Positions 12,389-21,793 of a stretch of 22,782 bases of DNA are shown here, in pieces. Below the pieces are notes generated by a model, which was not told where the DNA came from, did no database searches, and worked only from the letters and a program-made list of their open reading frames with translations. The position numbers were made by a program, and so were the translations under genes. The DNA comes from CAJQQY01 sp964352225 (GTDB lineage Bacteria; Bacteroidota; Bacteroidia; Chitinophagales; Saprospiraceae), in contig CAYGRM010000062.1 in assembly GCA_964352225.1 (NCBI GenBank), positions 1 through 22,782 of the forward strand, written 5' to 3'. How positions within the stretch are numbered: position 1 is the first letter of the stretch; each line of letters begins with the position of its first letter.

Positions 12389-13579
12389 GTGAATAAAATA
12401 TCAAGAATAGCTTTAAAACATTTTAATTTGGAGAAAAAACAATTTGATTATGCAATTATTGGAGCCGGTGCCGCAGGTCTGCATCTGTGCCTTGCCATGA
12501 TCGATGATAATTATTTTTCAAATAAAAAAATATTGATTCTGGAGAAAGATACCAAAACAGAGAATGATCGTACTTGGTGCTTTTGGGAAAAAGGGGAAGG
12601 GAAATGGGATCACTTACTACATAGATCTTGGAAAAATGGCTATTTTCATTGTTCAAAATATTCCAAAAATCTTAATCTAGAAGATTATAGCTATAAGATG
12701 ATTCGCTCTGCTAAATTTTATCAATTCGCTAAAAATAAGATAAAAGCTCATCATAATTTTGAATGGAAAAAAGAAGAAGTCATTTCAGTTGAAAATTCAA
12801 AAACAAAACCTACCGTAAAAACTAAGTCTGATATTTACTATCCAAAACATGTATTTGATAGTCGAATCGAAAGTAATTTTTTCAAAAAAAATGATGGTTA
12901 TATTAAGCTACTTCAACCTTTTAAAGGATGGATAATCAGAACTAAAAAACCAACTTTTGATACTTCTAGTTTTGTGATGATGGATTTTCGATTACAATGG
13001 AATAATCGGACTAGCTTTACTTATGTATTACCACTTTCGGAAACTGAGGCAATGATAGAGTTTACACTTTTCAATACACAAACTTTGAAAAGTCAAGAAT
13101 ATGATCAGAAATTAAAACAATACATTTCCGAAATTCTGAAAATAGAGGAATATGAAATTTTAGAAGAAGAAGAAGGTGTGATTCCAATGACCGATTTTCC
13201 ATTTTATCAAAAAAATAACAAAACACTTACAAAAATTGGTACAGCTGGTGGATGGGTCAAACCTTCTAGTGGATATGCATTCAAAAATTGCGAAAAATAT
13301 GCACTTAAAGTTGTTGAAAATATCAAGGCTAATCGATTGCCTTCTCACCAATTATTTAAAAAGAGATACAGATGGTATGACAGCATCCTGCTGAATATTC
13401 TATGGAACAAAAATGAATTAGGAACTTCTCTTTTCGCCGAAATGTTTGAAAATAATCATGTTACTGAAATATTTAAATTTCTAGATGACGAAGGAAATTT
13501 AATCTCTGATCTTCGCATCATGAAATCTTTTAATCCCCTCCCATTCTTACGAGCTTTAAAGAGAAAGTATTTGATTTAA
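12389..13579 (+). CDS. crtY: Lycopene beta-cyclase, CrtY type
   Basis: This 396-residue flavoprotein cyclises the ends of lycopene to make beta-carotene, the precursor of zeaxanthin-type pigments common in marine Bacteroidota. DYAIIGAGAAGLHL (20-33) is the dinucleotide-binding motif. NDRTWCFW (59-66), LLQPFKGW, VMMDFR, TYVLPLSETEAMIEFT, GVIPMTDFP and GTAGGWVKPSSGYAF are the usual CrtY blocks. The chosen start is GTG at 12389, because a TAA lies directly before it and no ATG precedes the FAD motif. A TTG at codon 14 would give a more usual short N-terminus. No other carotenoid gene is near, so crtB/crtI must be elsewhere. It is divergent from engB. Confidence 0.92.
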   Translation: MNKISRIALKHFNLEKKQFDYAIIGAGAAGLHLCLAMIDDNYFSNKKILILEKDTKTENDRTWCFWEKGEGKWDHLLHRSWKNGYFHCSKYSKNLNLEDYSYKMIRSAKFYQFAKNKIKAHHNFEWKKEEVISVENSKTKPTVKTKSDIYYPKHVFDSRIESNFFKKNDGYIKLLQPFKGWIIRTKKPTFDTSSFVMMDFRLQWNNRTSFTYVLPLSETEAMIEFTLFNTQTLKSQEYDQKLKQYISEILKIEEYEILEEEEGVIPMTDFPFYQKNNKTLTKIGTAGGWVKPSSGYAFKNCEKYALKVVENIKANRLPSHQLFKKRYRWYDSILLNILWNKNELGTSLFAEMFENNHVTEIFKFLDDEGNLISDLRIMKSFNPLPFLRALKRKYLI

Positions 13580-13673
13580 AAATAGATCAAGTGGTTACCC
13601 AGATTTTTTCCATTTTATTGAATTTCCCGATAAAAATCTTTACAAGTAACCTATTCAAAAACTTAAATTTTCC

Positions 13674-13697
13674 TTTAACTTCTATCGGAAAGTTAAA
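13674..13697. repeat. 8-bp inverted repeat between crtY and the OMP gene
   Basis: TTTAACTT (13674-13681) and AAGTTAAA (13690-13697) are perfect inverted copies around CTATCGGA. There is no T-run after it, so a terminator is unlikely; it may be an operator for the gene starting at 13786 or simply AT-rich chance. Confidence 0.3.
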
Positions 13698-13785
13698 TAG
13701 TGTTAATCTTACATATCATAAGACAATGTTTCAAAACTTAGTGACGTTTCTTCCCCAAACCATTCAAACATTAAAATAATTACCG

Positions 13786-14409
13786 ATGAAAAAGATCCTA
13801 ATTTTTGCAATAATTTTAAGTTGTTCATTTGCAACTATCGCTCAAGTGAGTTTTGGGTTGAGAGGTGGAATCACCTCTACCGATTTCAATCCTAAAGAAC
13901 TAATTGTTCTAAATCAGAATGATATGGAACAGTTAAAAATTTCAGTAGATGAAGCCAGTTATGGTTATCATTTTGGATTATTTGCACAGTTTAGAAAAAA
14001 TCGATGGGTGGTTCAACCTGAGGTACTTTTTAACTCCAATAAGATTAGCTACAATGTGGATGACAACATTATGGCTACGATTAAAAATGAGAAATTTAAT
14101 TTTGTAGATATTCCAATTAATGTCGCTTATAAATTAGGTCCTTTGAGATTACAAGCTGGCCCTGTTGGACATTTCTTTGTTAATTCCACTTCTGAATTAA
14201 AAACACTTGAAGGATACAAGGAAAACTTCGACGAGATGGCTTGGGGAGTTCAGTATGGACTAGGATTAGACATTTGGAAAGCTGTTTTAGATTTCAAATG
14301 GGAGAAAAATTTCAAAAATTATGGTGATCATGTTGTTTTTGATGATACTGCATACAATTTTGATAGTAGTCCAAATCGTTTTATAGTATCTCTTGGTGTA
14401 AAATTCTAA
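13786..14409 (+). CDS. Small outer-membrane beta-barrel protein (PorT-family, OMP_b-brl)
   Basis: A 207-residue protein with a signal peptide (MKKILIFAIILSCSFATIA, cleavage before Gln20) and an eight-strand-type barrel pattern. FGLRGGITSTDF opens the barrel, with YHFGLFAQFRKNRWVVQPEVLFN, FVDIPINVAYKLG and LRLQAGPVGHFF following. The last strand FIVSLGVKF ends in the C-terminal Phe typical of outer-membrane proteins. The family is widespread in Bacteroidota, and most members have no known function. It is related in fold, but not closely in sequence, to the PorT at 1324-2070. It lies 206 bases after crtY and is probably a separate unit; paired hairpins follow it. Confidence 0.85.
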   Translation: MKKILIFAIILSCSFATIAQVSFGLRGGITSTDFNPKELIVLNQNDMEQLKISVDEASYGYHFGLFAQFRKNRWVVQPEVLFNSNKISYNVDDNIMATIKNEKFNFVDIPINVAYKLGPLRLQAGPVGHFFVNSTSELKTLEGYKENFDEMAWGVQYGLGLDIWKAVLDFKWEKNFKNYGDHVVFDDTAYNFDSSPNRFIVSLGVKF

Positions 14410-14491
14410 GAATCCAACTCAATTATATAGAATTGTTTTTTCACAAAACAATCACCAATTTTCCCAATACCGTTTTCCCAAACCGAAATAA

Positions 14492-14535
14492 TGCAAGACG
14501 AAACAGGAGGCTTTTTGCCTTCTGTTTTCCTTGCA
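14492..14535. repeat. Long imperfect hairpin
   Basis: TGCAAG (14492-14497) pairs with CTTGCA (14530-14535). Inside, after a 3x2 internal loop, AAACAGGAGGC (14501-14511) pairs with GCCTTCTGTTT (14517-14527), with one G-U pair and a T5 loop. That makes 17 pairs in all. The plus-strand flank is A-rich rather than T-rich, so it is not a standard terminator for the barrel gene upstream. Confidence 0.55.
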
Positions 14536-14612
14536 AAAAAATTAGGAAGATTAAACTTTTCGAGAAAACCGAATTTTGAAACAAAAAATATCCTAAATAC
14601 CGCGCCTTCTTC

Positions 14613-14650
14613 AAACCCTGTAAGTGAAAGCTTACAGGGTTTGTTTTTTT
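14613..14650 (+). terminator. Strong intrinsic terminator
   Basis: AAACCCTGTAAG (14613-14624), loop TGAAAG, CTTACAGGGTTT (14631-14642): a perfect 12-bp stem followed by G and seven T's. It ends transcription from the barrel gene or from a small RNA between 14410 and 14613. Confidence 0.9.
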
Positions 14651-14811
14651 AGCCTATTAATAATTTTAATTGTTATTAGAATCAAAGTAAGAAAAATATA
14701 AATGAGGAAATTTAATAAATCTTACCTCAATACGCTTGTCAATCCTAGGACACTATTAGTTTCAGAAACATTCCTATATTGCGGTCACTTTTTTGTACTA
14801 ACTAAATTTTG

Positions 14812-15522
14812 ATGAATTTTAATAACTCAACAACTGCAATTCTGGTCTTTTCACGAACGATAACTGATGAGGTTAAGGTCAAAAATTTTTCGCTCAGCAA
14901 GAGTAACATTAAAAACAGAAAAGTTACTCGTGAACTCATTCACAGAACTATTTGTACAGCAAAAAGTACCAATCTTCCCGTTTTTACCTCATTTAGTTCC
15001 CACCAAAAAGGGGATTCTTTTGGCGAAAGATTATCAAATGCAATTAAAGGGATTTTCTCAAATGGTTTTCAAAACGTCATCACAATTGGGAATGATTGCC
15101 CTAATTTGACGACGAAAATTTTGTTACAAGCCAATGAATCTTTGCAAAAAGGAAATATTGTTCTCGGCCCTGATAATAATGGAGGTTTATATTTATTAGG
15201 CATAAATAAATCAAATTATTCACCATCAAAATTTATTAAGATGGCTTGGGAAGATTCATCTTTACAAAATGATTGGGATGAATTTTTAAGAGATCAAGAA
15301 TTAAATGCTCATTACTTAGAAAAACTAGATGATGTTAATGATGCAAAAGCATTGTTAGAAGTTTTAAATCGCTTCTCCCCTCTTGACTTTTTTTACAAAA
15401 AAATCTGTCAAATTATTTCAGGTCAAACAGTAAAAATTACTTCTCTAATAAAAATATTCTCTTCTCAATTTTACCACTCTTCTACTCAACTAAGAGCTCC
15501 ACCTTTTTTCCTAGCCTTTTAG
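14812..15522 (+). CDS. DUF2064 / TIGR04282-type glycosyltransferase-like protein
   Basis: A 236-residue protein; I take the ATG at 14812 rather than the TTG just before it. GDSFGERLSNAIKGIF, VITIGNDCPNLT and VLGPDNNGGLYLLG, then the KMAWEDSSL segment, match the DUF2064 (rSAM/selenodomain-associated, TIGR04282) nucleotide-sugar-transferase-like fold. TIGR04282 proteins are often named arsenosugar-biosynthesis glycosyltransferases because some lie in such clusters. The N-terminal FSRTITDEVKVK departs from the usual FARxPxxGxxKTR phosphate-binding loop, as in other Bacteroidota members, so catalysis is uncertain. After LDDVNDAKALLEVL about 45 extra residues end in QLRAPPFFLAF. It is 117 bases upstream of the susC-like gene, same strand. 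No radical-SAM partner is in the window. Confidence 0.85.
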   Translation: MNFNNSTTAILVFSRTITDEVKVKNFSLSKSNIKNRKVTRELIHRTICTAKSTNLPVFTSFSSHQKGDSFGERLSNAIKGIFSNGFQNVITIGNDCPNLTTKILLQANESLQKGNIVLGPDNNGGLYLLGINKSNYSPSKFIKMAWEDSSLQNDWDEFLRDQELNAHYLEKLDDVNDAKALLEVLNRFSPLDFFYKKICQIISGQTVKITSLIKIFSSQFYHSSTQLRAPPFFLAF

Positions 15523-15552
15523 ATTTTTTTATTTCATAAAAACAAAATATGA

Positions 15553-15578
15553 TTTTGGATAATCCTGATTACCCAAAA
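15553..15578. promoter_or_regulatory. Inverted repeat upstream of the susC-like gene, candidate operator
   Basis: TTTTGGATAAT (15553-15563) and ATTACCCAAAA (15568-15578) are inverted copies with one mismatch around CCTG. A TACTTTTTG element resembling a -7 box follows at 15589-15597. This is a reasonable place for a regulator of the transport genes; the role is inferred. Confidence 0.4.
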
Positions 15579-15639
15579 AATCCGTATTTACTTTTTGTGT
15601 ATTCAATTCAATACATTTTATTAATTTATTTAGATAAAT

Positions 15640-18600
15640 ATGAAAAAATTATTTTTTCTAAGCATACTTTGTTTGGTCTCTAGCATTGTAGTGGGGCAAA
15701 ATTTTAAAGTAACAGGAATTGTTCAAGATGCTTCAAATGAAGAATCGTTGGTAGGTGTTACTATTCAAGAACAGAATGGCATTAATGGCACAATATCAAA
15801 TATTGATGGAAGTTTTGAAATTAATGTTTCTAAAGCTGATGCGGTATTAGTTTTTAGTTACATCGGTTTCGCAAATCAATCAGTTGAATTAATTGGAAAA
15901 TCAAATATCACAGTCAATATGATCCCCGCTGCTTCGCAGCTAAATGAGGTTATTATTACTGCTTTGGGACTCGAAAGATCATCAAAAGATATTGGTTACT
16001 CGGTCCAACAATTAGAAGCCAACCAAATTTCCGAAATCAAATCAGCCAACTTTGTCGATAATTTAAACGGAAAAGTAGCCGGTGTTTCAATTAGCCAAGG
16101 AGCAACTGGAGTAGGTTCTACTTCGAAAATAACCATCCGAGGAGAAGCGTCGTTTACTAATAATAATCCTTTATTTGTTGTAGATGGTACTCCAATCAAT
16201 AACAATTCAATAGTAAATTTCACTAATGACGCGGCGGCAGGTTTTCAAGAAGTAGATTTTGGCAATGGTGGAATGGAAATTAATGCAGATGATGTTGCAG
16301 CTGTATCAGTTTTAAAAGGACCTAGTGCTGCCGCACTTTATGGAGCAAGAGCTTCCAATGGAGTAATCATAATTACCACAAAGGATGGCTCAAAAAGTCA
16401 AGGAATTGGAGTAAGTTTTAATTCAAGTACATTTGTTGATCAAGCTTTCCAATTACCAGAATTTCAAAATAAATATGGACAAGGCAACTCTGGTGAATTT
16501 GAATTTGTAGATGGTCTCGGTGCAGGAACGAATGACAATATTACTTATAGTTGGGGACCAGAGTTAGATGCTGGCTTACTGATTTCTCAATTTGATAGCC
16601 CCGTTACTTTATCCAATGGAACAATTGTCAGAGGAGGTGATGTAGCGGTTCATGGAGGAGCTCCAATTACGCCTACTGCCTTCAATTCTCATCCAGACAA
16701 CTTGAAAAACTTCTATCAGACCGGAGTTACTACAACCAATAATTTGGCAATTTCTTCTGGATTTCAAAAAGGAAACTTCAGATTATCTTATACTGATTTG
16801 AGAAGTGAATCGATAATTCCTGGGGTTAACTTGGACAGAAAAACAGCTAATGCGAGACTTTCATTTTCTCCCATTCCTAAAATAAAAATCACCTCTTCAA
16901 TTAATTATATCAATTCTCAAAGTGAGAATCGTCCTGCGGGAGGATATGGTTCTGAAAACATAAATTATTCATTAGTTGCTTGGGGCCCACGATCATTAAA
17001 TATTGAAAATTTAAAAGATTACTGGCAGCCAGGATTGGAAGGTACTCAGCAATATGCTTTTAATTATACCTTCTTCGATAATCCATATTTTATTTTAAAA
17101 GAAAATAGAAATGGATTTAATCGAGATCGAATGTTTGGGAATATTTTAGCGAGATATGAATTCACGGATAAACTAAGCCTGCAGTTCCGAAGCGGAATGG
17201 ATTATTCTAGTGAGCTTCGAACATTCCGCAGAGCATTCAGTTCCAATCGTTTTAAAAATGGTGCTTATGCGGAACATGATGTTTTCTTTAGAGAAAATAA
17301 TACTGATGTACTTTTGAGCTATAAAACATTTTGGGATCAATTTTCCTTTGATATTTCAGCTGGTGCAAATCGAATGGATCAAAGGGCATCTACTAATCAA
17401 ACTCAAGCAGTAGCTCTAGCACAGCCGGGAATTTTTAAATTATCGAATGCTGCTGTTCCCTTAGAAGTGTTTGATATGGAAAGTAGAAAACGAATTAATA
17501 GCGTTTATGGATTTGCTAAAATAGGCTTTCAGGATTTTATATTTTTAGATATTACTGGTAGAAATGACTGGTCAAGTGCTTTGGCTACTCCGCTTTCTTC
17601 TGAGAATAGTTCTTTCTTTTACCCATCAGTTTCCTCTAGTTTTATTTTATCAAAATTGGTGGATTTACCTTCTTCTATTTCTTTTGCCAAACTGCGAGCA
17701 AGTTGGGCTAAAGTTGGAAATGACACCGCTCCCTTTCAAACGGCTGGAGCATTTTTAGCACAAACTCCTTATGATAATCAACCTACCTTTTCGAATCAAA
17801 ATTTTATTTCAAACGCCAACTTAGTACCTGAACAAATCACTTCAGTTGAACTTGGTGCTGACTTAAGATTTTTGGATGATCGGGTTCGAATTGATTTCAC
17901 TTATTTTAATACTCTTACTGAAAATCAAATTATTTCTTTACCTATTTCAATCACTTCTGGATACACTCAGCAAGTGATTAATGGAGGTGCTGTTCGATCA
18001 AAAGGGATTGAAATTATTGCTGGAATTACCCCCATTCGAAAAAGAGATTTTGTTTGGAATACGCTACTAAACTTTAGTTCAATCGATGCAGTTGTTGAAA
18101 CTTTACCCAATGAGGCAGGTCGATTGACCTTAGCCTACTCAAGAGTTTATGATAATACTAATCAAACGGTTTGGTTCCAAGTGGAGGAAGGTGGTAGAAT
18201 CGGTGATATGTATGGAACTGGTTATAAAAAAAATGAAGCGGGACAGTTTATAATTGGAGCCGATGGAAGATATATAGTAGATAACAATTTAATCAAATTA
18301 GGCAATTACAATCCTGATTTTTCACTTGGAATTTATAATCAATTCCAATATAAAAATTGGGATTTGAGTTTCCTTTTTGACTGGAGACAAGGTGGAGTTC
18401 TAGTTTCTAGAACGCAAGCACTTGCAGGTGTAGCTGGTCAATTATTAGAAACGGTAAATCGACCTGAAAATGGAATTGTGGCAGAAGGTGTAGTGAATAC
18501 CGGTACCGAAGAAAATCCAATATATACGCCAAATACGACTGCAGTCTCAGCAGAAAGTTATTACCGACAATACTATGATAGAAACCATGAAGAGAATAAT

Positions 18601-18864
18601 ACATACGATGCATCGTATGTGAAACTGAGAGAATTTTCTCTCGGGTATACATTCAAATCAAACGAAAAGTCAGAAGGATTTTTTAGCAATGGAAGACAAT
18701 TAAATATTGCAATCATTGGAAGGAATTTATTTGCTTGGAGTGAAATTCCACACTTTGATCCAGAACAAATTGCCGTTCAAGGACAGAATTTTGTAAGTGG
18801 TGTGGAAGATATGTCTTATGCAACAAGTAGAAGTTTTGGGATCAAGTTGGGTTTTGATTTTTAA
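15640..18864 (+). CDS. SusC/RagA-family TonB-dependent outer-membrane transporter
   Basis: A 1074-residue SusC-type porin. It has a signal peptide (1-19), then a carboxypeptidase-regulatory-like domain (about 23-94; GIVQDASNEESLVGVTI) and a plug domain. The plug begins LNEVIITALGLERSSKDIGYS (101-121) and includes LFVVDGTPINN (178-188) and VLKGPSAAALYGARASNGVI (about 223-243). The 22-strand barrel region extends to a C-terminal Phe (GIKLGFDF). With the SusD-like lipoprotein it should form a lidded importer powered by TonB-ExbBD. The substrate is unknown. No ECF sigma/anti-sigma pair and no glycoside hydrolases adjoin it, so a small-molecule or oligomer substrate other than a degraded polysaccharide is possible. 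Confidence 0.97.
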   Translation: MKKLFFLSILCLVSSIVVGQNFKVTGIVQDASNEESLVGVTIQEQNGINGTISNIDGSFEINVSKADAVLVFSYIGFANQSVELIGKSNITVNMIPAASQLNEVIITALGLERSSKDIGYSVQQLEANQISEIKSANFVDNLNGKVAGVSISQGATGVGSTSKITIRGEASFTNNNPLFVVDGTPINNNSIVNFTNDAAAGFQEVDFGNGGMEINADDVAAVSVLKGPSAAALYGARASNGVIIITTKDGSKSQGIGVSFNSSTFVDQAFQLPEFQNKYGQGNSGEFEFVDGLGAGTNDNITYSWGPELDAGLLISQFDSPVTLSNGTIVRGGDVAVHGGAPITPTAFNSHPDNLKNFYQTGVTTTNNLAISSGFQKGNFRLSYTDLRSESIIPGVNLDRKTANARLSFSPIPKIKITSSINYINSQSENRPAGGYGSENINYSLVAWGPRSLNIENLKDYWQPGLEGTQQYAFNYTFFDNPYFILKENRNGFNRDRMFGNILARYEFTDKLSLQFRSGMDYSSELRTFRRAFSSNRFKNGAYAEHDVFFRENNTDVLLSYKTFWDQFSFDISAGANRMDQRASTNQTQAVALAQPGIFKLSNAAVPLEVFDMESRKRINSVYGFAKIGFQDFIFLDITGRNDWSSALATPLSSENSSFFYPSVSSSFILSKLVDLPSSISFAKLRASWAKVGNDTAPFQTAGAFLAQTPYDNQPTFSNQNFISNANLVPEQITSVELGADLRFLDDRVRIDFTYFNTLTENQIISLPISITSGYTQQVINGGAVRSKGIEIIAGITPIRKRDFVWNTLLNFSSIDAVVETLPNEAGRLTLAYSRVYDNTNQTVWFQVEEGGRIGDMYGTGYKKNEAGQFIIGADGRYIVDNNLIKLGNYNPDFSLGIYNQFQYKNWDLSFLFDWRQGGVLVSRTQALAGVAGQLLETVNRPENGIVAEGVVNTGTEENPIYTPNTTAVSAESYYRQYYDRNHEENNTYDASYVKLREFSLGYTFKSNEKSEGFFSNGRQLNIAIIGRNLFAWSEIPHFDPEQIAVQGQNFVSGVEDMSYATSRSFGIKLGFDF

Positions 18865-18915
18865 AAAACATACAACCTAATTTCCAATTCTAGTTATCAT
18901 TTTAAAAAATAGAAA

Positions 18916-20358
18916 ATGAAAAAAACAATATATTTACAAATTATACTTTCTCTGTTTTTCGTCTCTTCTTGCACCAAGGATTTCGAAGAAATAAATACGA
19001 ATCCCAATGCCCCAATCGAAGTTGAACCCAATCTTTTATTACGGCAGGTCATTTATAATTTTGGAGAAGAAATGTCATATGAAGGGTTTGTCGCAGGAAA
19101 CTTATTAGGTCAATATTTTACGGCAATTGACTTTAATTTATTTGATCGACATAGTTTGACAGAACCTCAGTTTGGCGGCAATCCATGGCCAGTCATTTAT
19201 ACTAATTTAAGAGATAATGAATTGATCCTAAACTTATCAAAAAATAATGCAAGTGCAGCTGTTTACGAAGGACCAGCCTTAATTTTGAAATCCTACATGA
19301 CAGCTATGTTGACAGATATTTATGGAGATGTTCCTTACTCTCAAGCGCTGAAAGGAACTGAAGGAAACGTTACCCCTGCCTATGATATGCAAGAAGAAAT
19401 TTATTTAGGTGAAAATGGAATTTTAACAAATTTGGATAAAGCTATTATTCTAATTCAAGATTATGCAGGTGTACAACCATTGGAAGGTGATATTCTTTTT
19501 AAAGGCAATTTAGCTAAATGGTTAACATTTGCTAAATCATTGAAAATCAAGTACTTAATGAGAGTTTCTAATGAAATGAATCCTTCAAACGAACTACAAC
19601 AAATGTTTTCAGAAGGAGATTTCATGACTTCTAATGAACAAAATGCGACGTTTAGTTTTACCGATGGCCCACCCAATAATTTTAGAATGGCAACTCTAAG
19701 AGCTGGTGATTTCAATTTATTTATCATGTCTGAAACGATGGAAGAAATTCTATCTGAATATAATGACTCCCGCCAAGAAATATTTTTTCGCCCTATAGGA
19801 AATGACCCTTCAGGAACGGAGTATAAGGGATTTTTAAATGGACCAGATGCTTCTAATACATCCATCTCTGTTGCGAATTATTCTTTATCAGGCGAAATTT
19901 TTAGAGAAAACACTAGTGCTCTAGAGGCTAATTTTTTGACTGCTGCTGAGGTTCAATTTTTGCTAGCGGAGGCTGCTGAAAAAGGATTTATTGCAGCAGA
20001 TGCAAAAACTTTATACGATAGTGGCGTTACATTATCTTTTGATTATTGGAATACAACTTTGCCAAACGATTACCTCACTTCTGGAGCCACTTCATTTGGA
20101 AATAATGGTGCAGATAAAATCAAACAAATTATATCACAGAAATGGCTTCATAATATTATTAATGGTTATGAGGGATGGATTGAATATCGAAGAACTGGAT
20201 TTCCAGAATTAAAAACAATTTCAGCAAGCTTAAATAACGATATGATTCCAGTTCGAATGCCTTACCCCGCTGATGAGCAAGCATTGAATAGTGTCAATTT
20301 TAATTTAGCCACCCAAACAAATCAAAATAGTATTAATTCCCCGGTATGGTGGGATTAA
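18916..20358 (+). CDS. SusD/RagB-like outer-membrane lipoprotein (SusD-like_2)
   Basis: A 480-residue partner of the preceding SusC. The signal sequence ends in the lipobox VSSC, lipidated at Cys19, and is followed by TKDFEEINTNPNAP, a typical start of the SusD-like_2 branch. The body is helical and TPR-like (ALILKSYMTAMLTDIYGDVPYSQAL; TAAEVQFLLAEAAEKGF), and EGWIEYRRTGFPEL near the end is a family block. It acts as the surface lid and ligand-binding subunit of the importer. It begins 51 bases after susC with an A-rich leader, so the two are co-transcribed. The ligand cannot be deduced. Confidence 0.96.
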   Translation: MKKTIYLQIILSLFFVSSCTKDFEEINTNPNAPIEVEPNLLLRQVIYNFGEEMSYEGFVAGNLLGQYFTAIDFNLFDRHSLTEPQFGGNPWPVIYTNLRDNELILNLSKNNASAAVYEGPALILKSYMTAMLTDIYGDVPYSQALKGTEGNVTPAYDMQEEIYLGENGILTNLDKAIILIQDYAGVQPLEGDILFKGNLAKWLTFAKSLKIKYLMRVSNEMNPSNELQQMFSEGDFMTSNEQNATFSFTDGPPNNFRMATLRAGDFNLFIMSETMEEILSEYNDSRQEIFFRPIGNDPSGTEYKGFLNGPDASNTSISVANYSLSGEIFRENTSALEANFLTAAEVQFLLAEAAEKGFIAADAKTLYDSGVTLSFDYWNTTLPNDYLTSGATSFGNNGADKIKQIISQKWLHNIINGYEGWIEYRRTGFPELKTISASLNNDMIPVRMPYPADEQALNSVNFNLATQTNQNSINSPVWWD

Positions 20359-20437
20359 TACTTTGAAACAAAATTAGTTTTTGATACGCTATTCATAATT
20401 TACTTTTTAAAAACTGATTGTTGGAAAACTGTCAATA

Positions 20438-21793
20438 ATGGATATAACTTCTATTCAATGGATGCTTATTTTGGGCTCAGGATTACTTTTCTTTGTAGTT
20501 ACTCCTTTCTCAAAAACGGCTTCAGAATTTTTTGCCGCAACGACATCTGATGGCAAACAACCAGGTGTTTTTATGCTCACAGCGAGTCTGGTTATCTCCT
20601 GGATTTTTGCCAAATCAATTACTGTAGCTGCAGATTTAGGATTGGCATATGGCATTGTTGGAGGGGTTGCATATGGAGTCTATTATCTATCTTTTATTGT
20701 AGCAGGTTTAGTAATTTATCAGATGAGGACAAAGGGAGGATTCCGAAGTATACATGATTTCCTACAAGGCAAATTTGGACGAAAAGCAGTTATTATTTTT
20801 TCAATATTAATTGCCTTCCGATTATTTAATGAAGTCTGGTCCAACACCATGGTTATCGGAAGTTACTTTGGGGAAGCGGGAAGTTTTGATTATTATTTGT
20901 CCATTTTGGTCTTCACTATTTTGACATTAGGATACACTTTAAAAGGAGGATTAAGAAGTTCATTATTGACTGACGCTATCCAAATGGTGCTGTTCGGATT
21001 ATTGTTATTTTTTATATTAGGAATACTTCTGCCAACCGAGGGAAGTGGTAGTTTTCAAAAAGTATTGACCTCTGGAAATTGGACCATGGCAACTGGATTG
21101 AATTTGTTGTTCGTCGCTTTATTACAAATTTTTAGTTATCCTTTTCATGATTCCGTAATGACTGACAGAGGATTTATTAGTCCTCCAAATGTTACTTTAA
21201 AAAGCTTTTTGCTTGCAGCATTGAATGGATTCTTATGTATCGTTGCCTTTAGTTTTGTTGGAGTATTTGCCCAGTTTCAAGGTTTAGGAAAACCCGCAAC
21301 AGTCGAAGTAAGTAAGGCCTTAGGTGGAGCTTTAATGCTTGCTATGAATTTTATTATGATTACCTCAGCGGCTTCTACCATGGACTCAACTTTTTCTTCT
21401 TTTTCAAAATTAGTAGTAATTGATTTAGGAAAAAAGCAATTTGCTACCGTTCAAAAAGGAAGAATTGTAATGATAATTTTAACCATAATTGGGACACTAC
21501 CCATCTTTGCTAATCCTGAAATTTTATCAGCAACCACAGTTAGCGGAACCATGGTAATGGGTCTTGCGCCAGTTTTTATTTTATGGAAAGTAAAAGCCCC
21601 AAGTTGGTCTTTTTATTTAAGTGTAGGTTGTGGAGTTTTAATAGGTATTACTTTAGTACTTGGTCAATTTCCTGAGAGCCTAGTTTTTACGGAAGGAAAG
21701 TATAATACTATGCTTGCCTCAAATTTATTTGGATTAATTTTATGCTTCATCCTTTTTTACATCCCAGTTATTTTTAAAAATGGAACGAATTAA
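20438..21793 (+). CDS. Sodium:solute symporter (SSS family)
   Basis: A 451-residue polytopic membrane protein with about 13 hydrophobic segments and no signal peptide. LKGGLRSSLLTDAIQMVLF matches the SSS hallmark GG-x4-x-TD-x-x-Q. SAASTMDSTFSSFSKLVVIDLG corresponds to the segment holding the second sodium site. It would use the sodium gradient to move a solute across the inner membrane. SSS substrates range over sugars, amino acids, nucleosides, urea and vitamins, and none is indicated here. It lies 79 bases after the SusD-like gene, where a weak TTTG-N17-TACTTTTT promoter-like pair (20380-20408) is visible. It overlaps the next gene by 14 bases. Confidence 0.93.
   Translation: MDITSIQWMLILGSGLLFFVVTPFSKTASEFFAATTSDGKQPGVFMLTASLVISWIFAKSITVAADLGLAYGIVGGVAYGVYYLSFIVAGLVIYQMRTKGGFRSIHDFLQGKFGRKAVIIFSILIAFRLFNEVWSNTMVIGSYFGEAGSFDYYLSILVFTILTLGYTLKGGLRSSLLTDAIQMVLFGLLLFFILGILLPTEGSGSFQKVLTSGNWTMATGLNLLFVALLQIFSYPFHDSVMTDRGFISPPNVTLKSFLLAALNGFLCIVAFSFVGVFAQFQGLGKPATVEVSKALGGALMLAMNFIMITSAASTMDSTFSSFSKLVVIDLGKKQFATVQKGRIVMIILTIIGTLPIFANPEILSATTVSGTMVMGLAPVFILWKVKAPSWSFYLSVGCGVLIGITLVLGQFPESLVFTEGKYNTMLASNLFGLILCFILFYIPVIFKNGTN

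Larger units (their letters stand above)
14410..14808. other. 399-base intergenic region with two hairpins
   Basis: No coding sequence is supported. A long imperfect hairpin (14492-14535) is followed by a strong terminator (14613-14650), and then AT-rich sequence up to the glycosyltransferase-like gene at 14812. I found no convincing promoter for that gene. Confidence 0.7.

Noticed and set aside
13591..13779. 62-codon open frame between crtY and the barrel gene
   Set aside because: Phe/Asn/Thr/Leu-rich composition is what translated AT-rich spacer gives; no family resemblance, no promoter, and it spans an inverted repeat that suits a regulatory spacer.
15640..20358. Canonical polysaccharide-utilization locus
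   Set aside because: SusC and SusD are present, but no glycoside hydrolase, lyase, sulfatase, hybrid two-component system or ECF sigma/anti-sigma pair is seen in the window.
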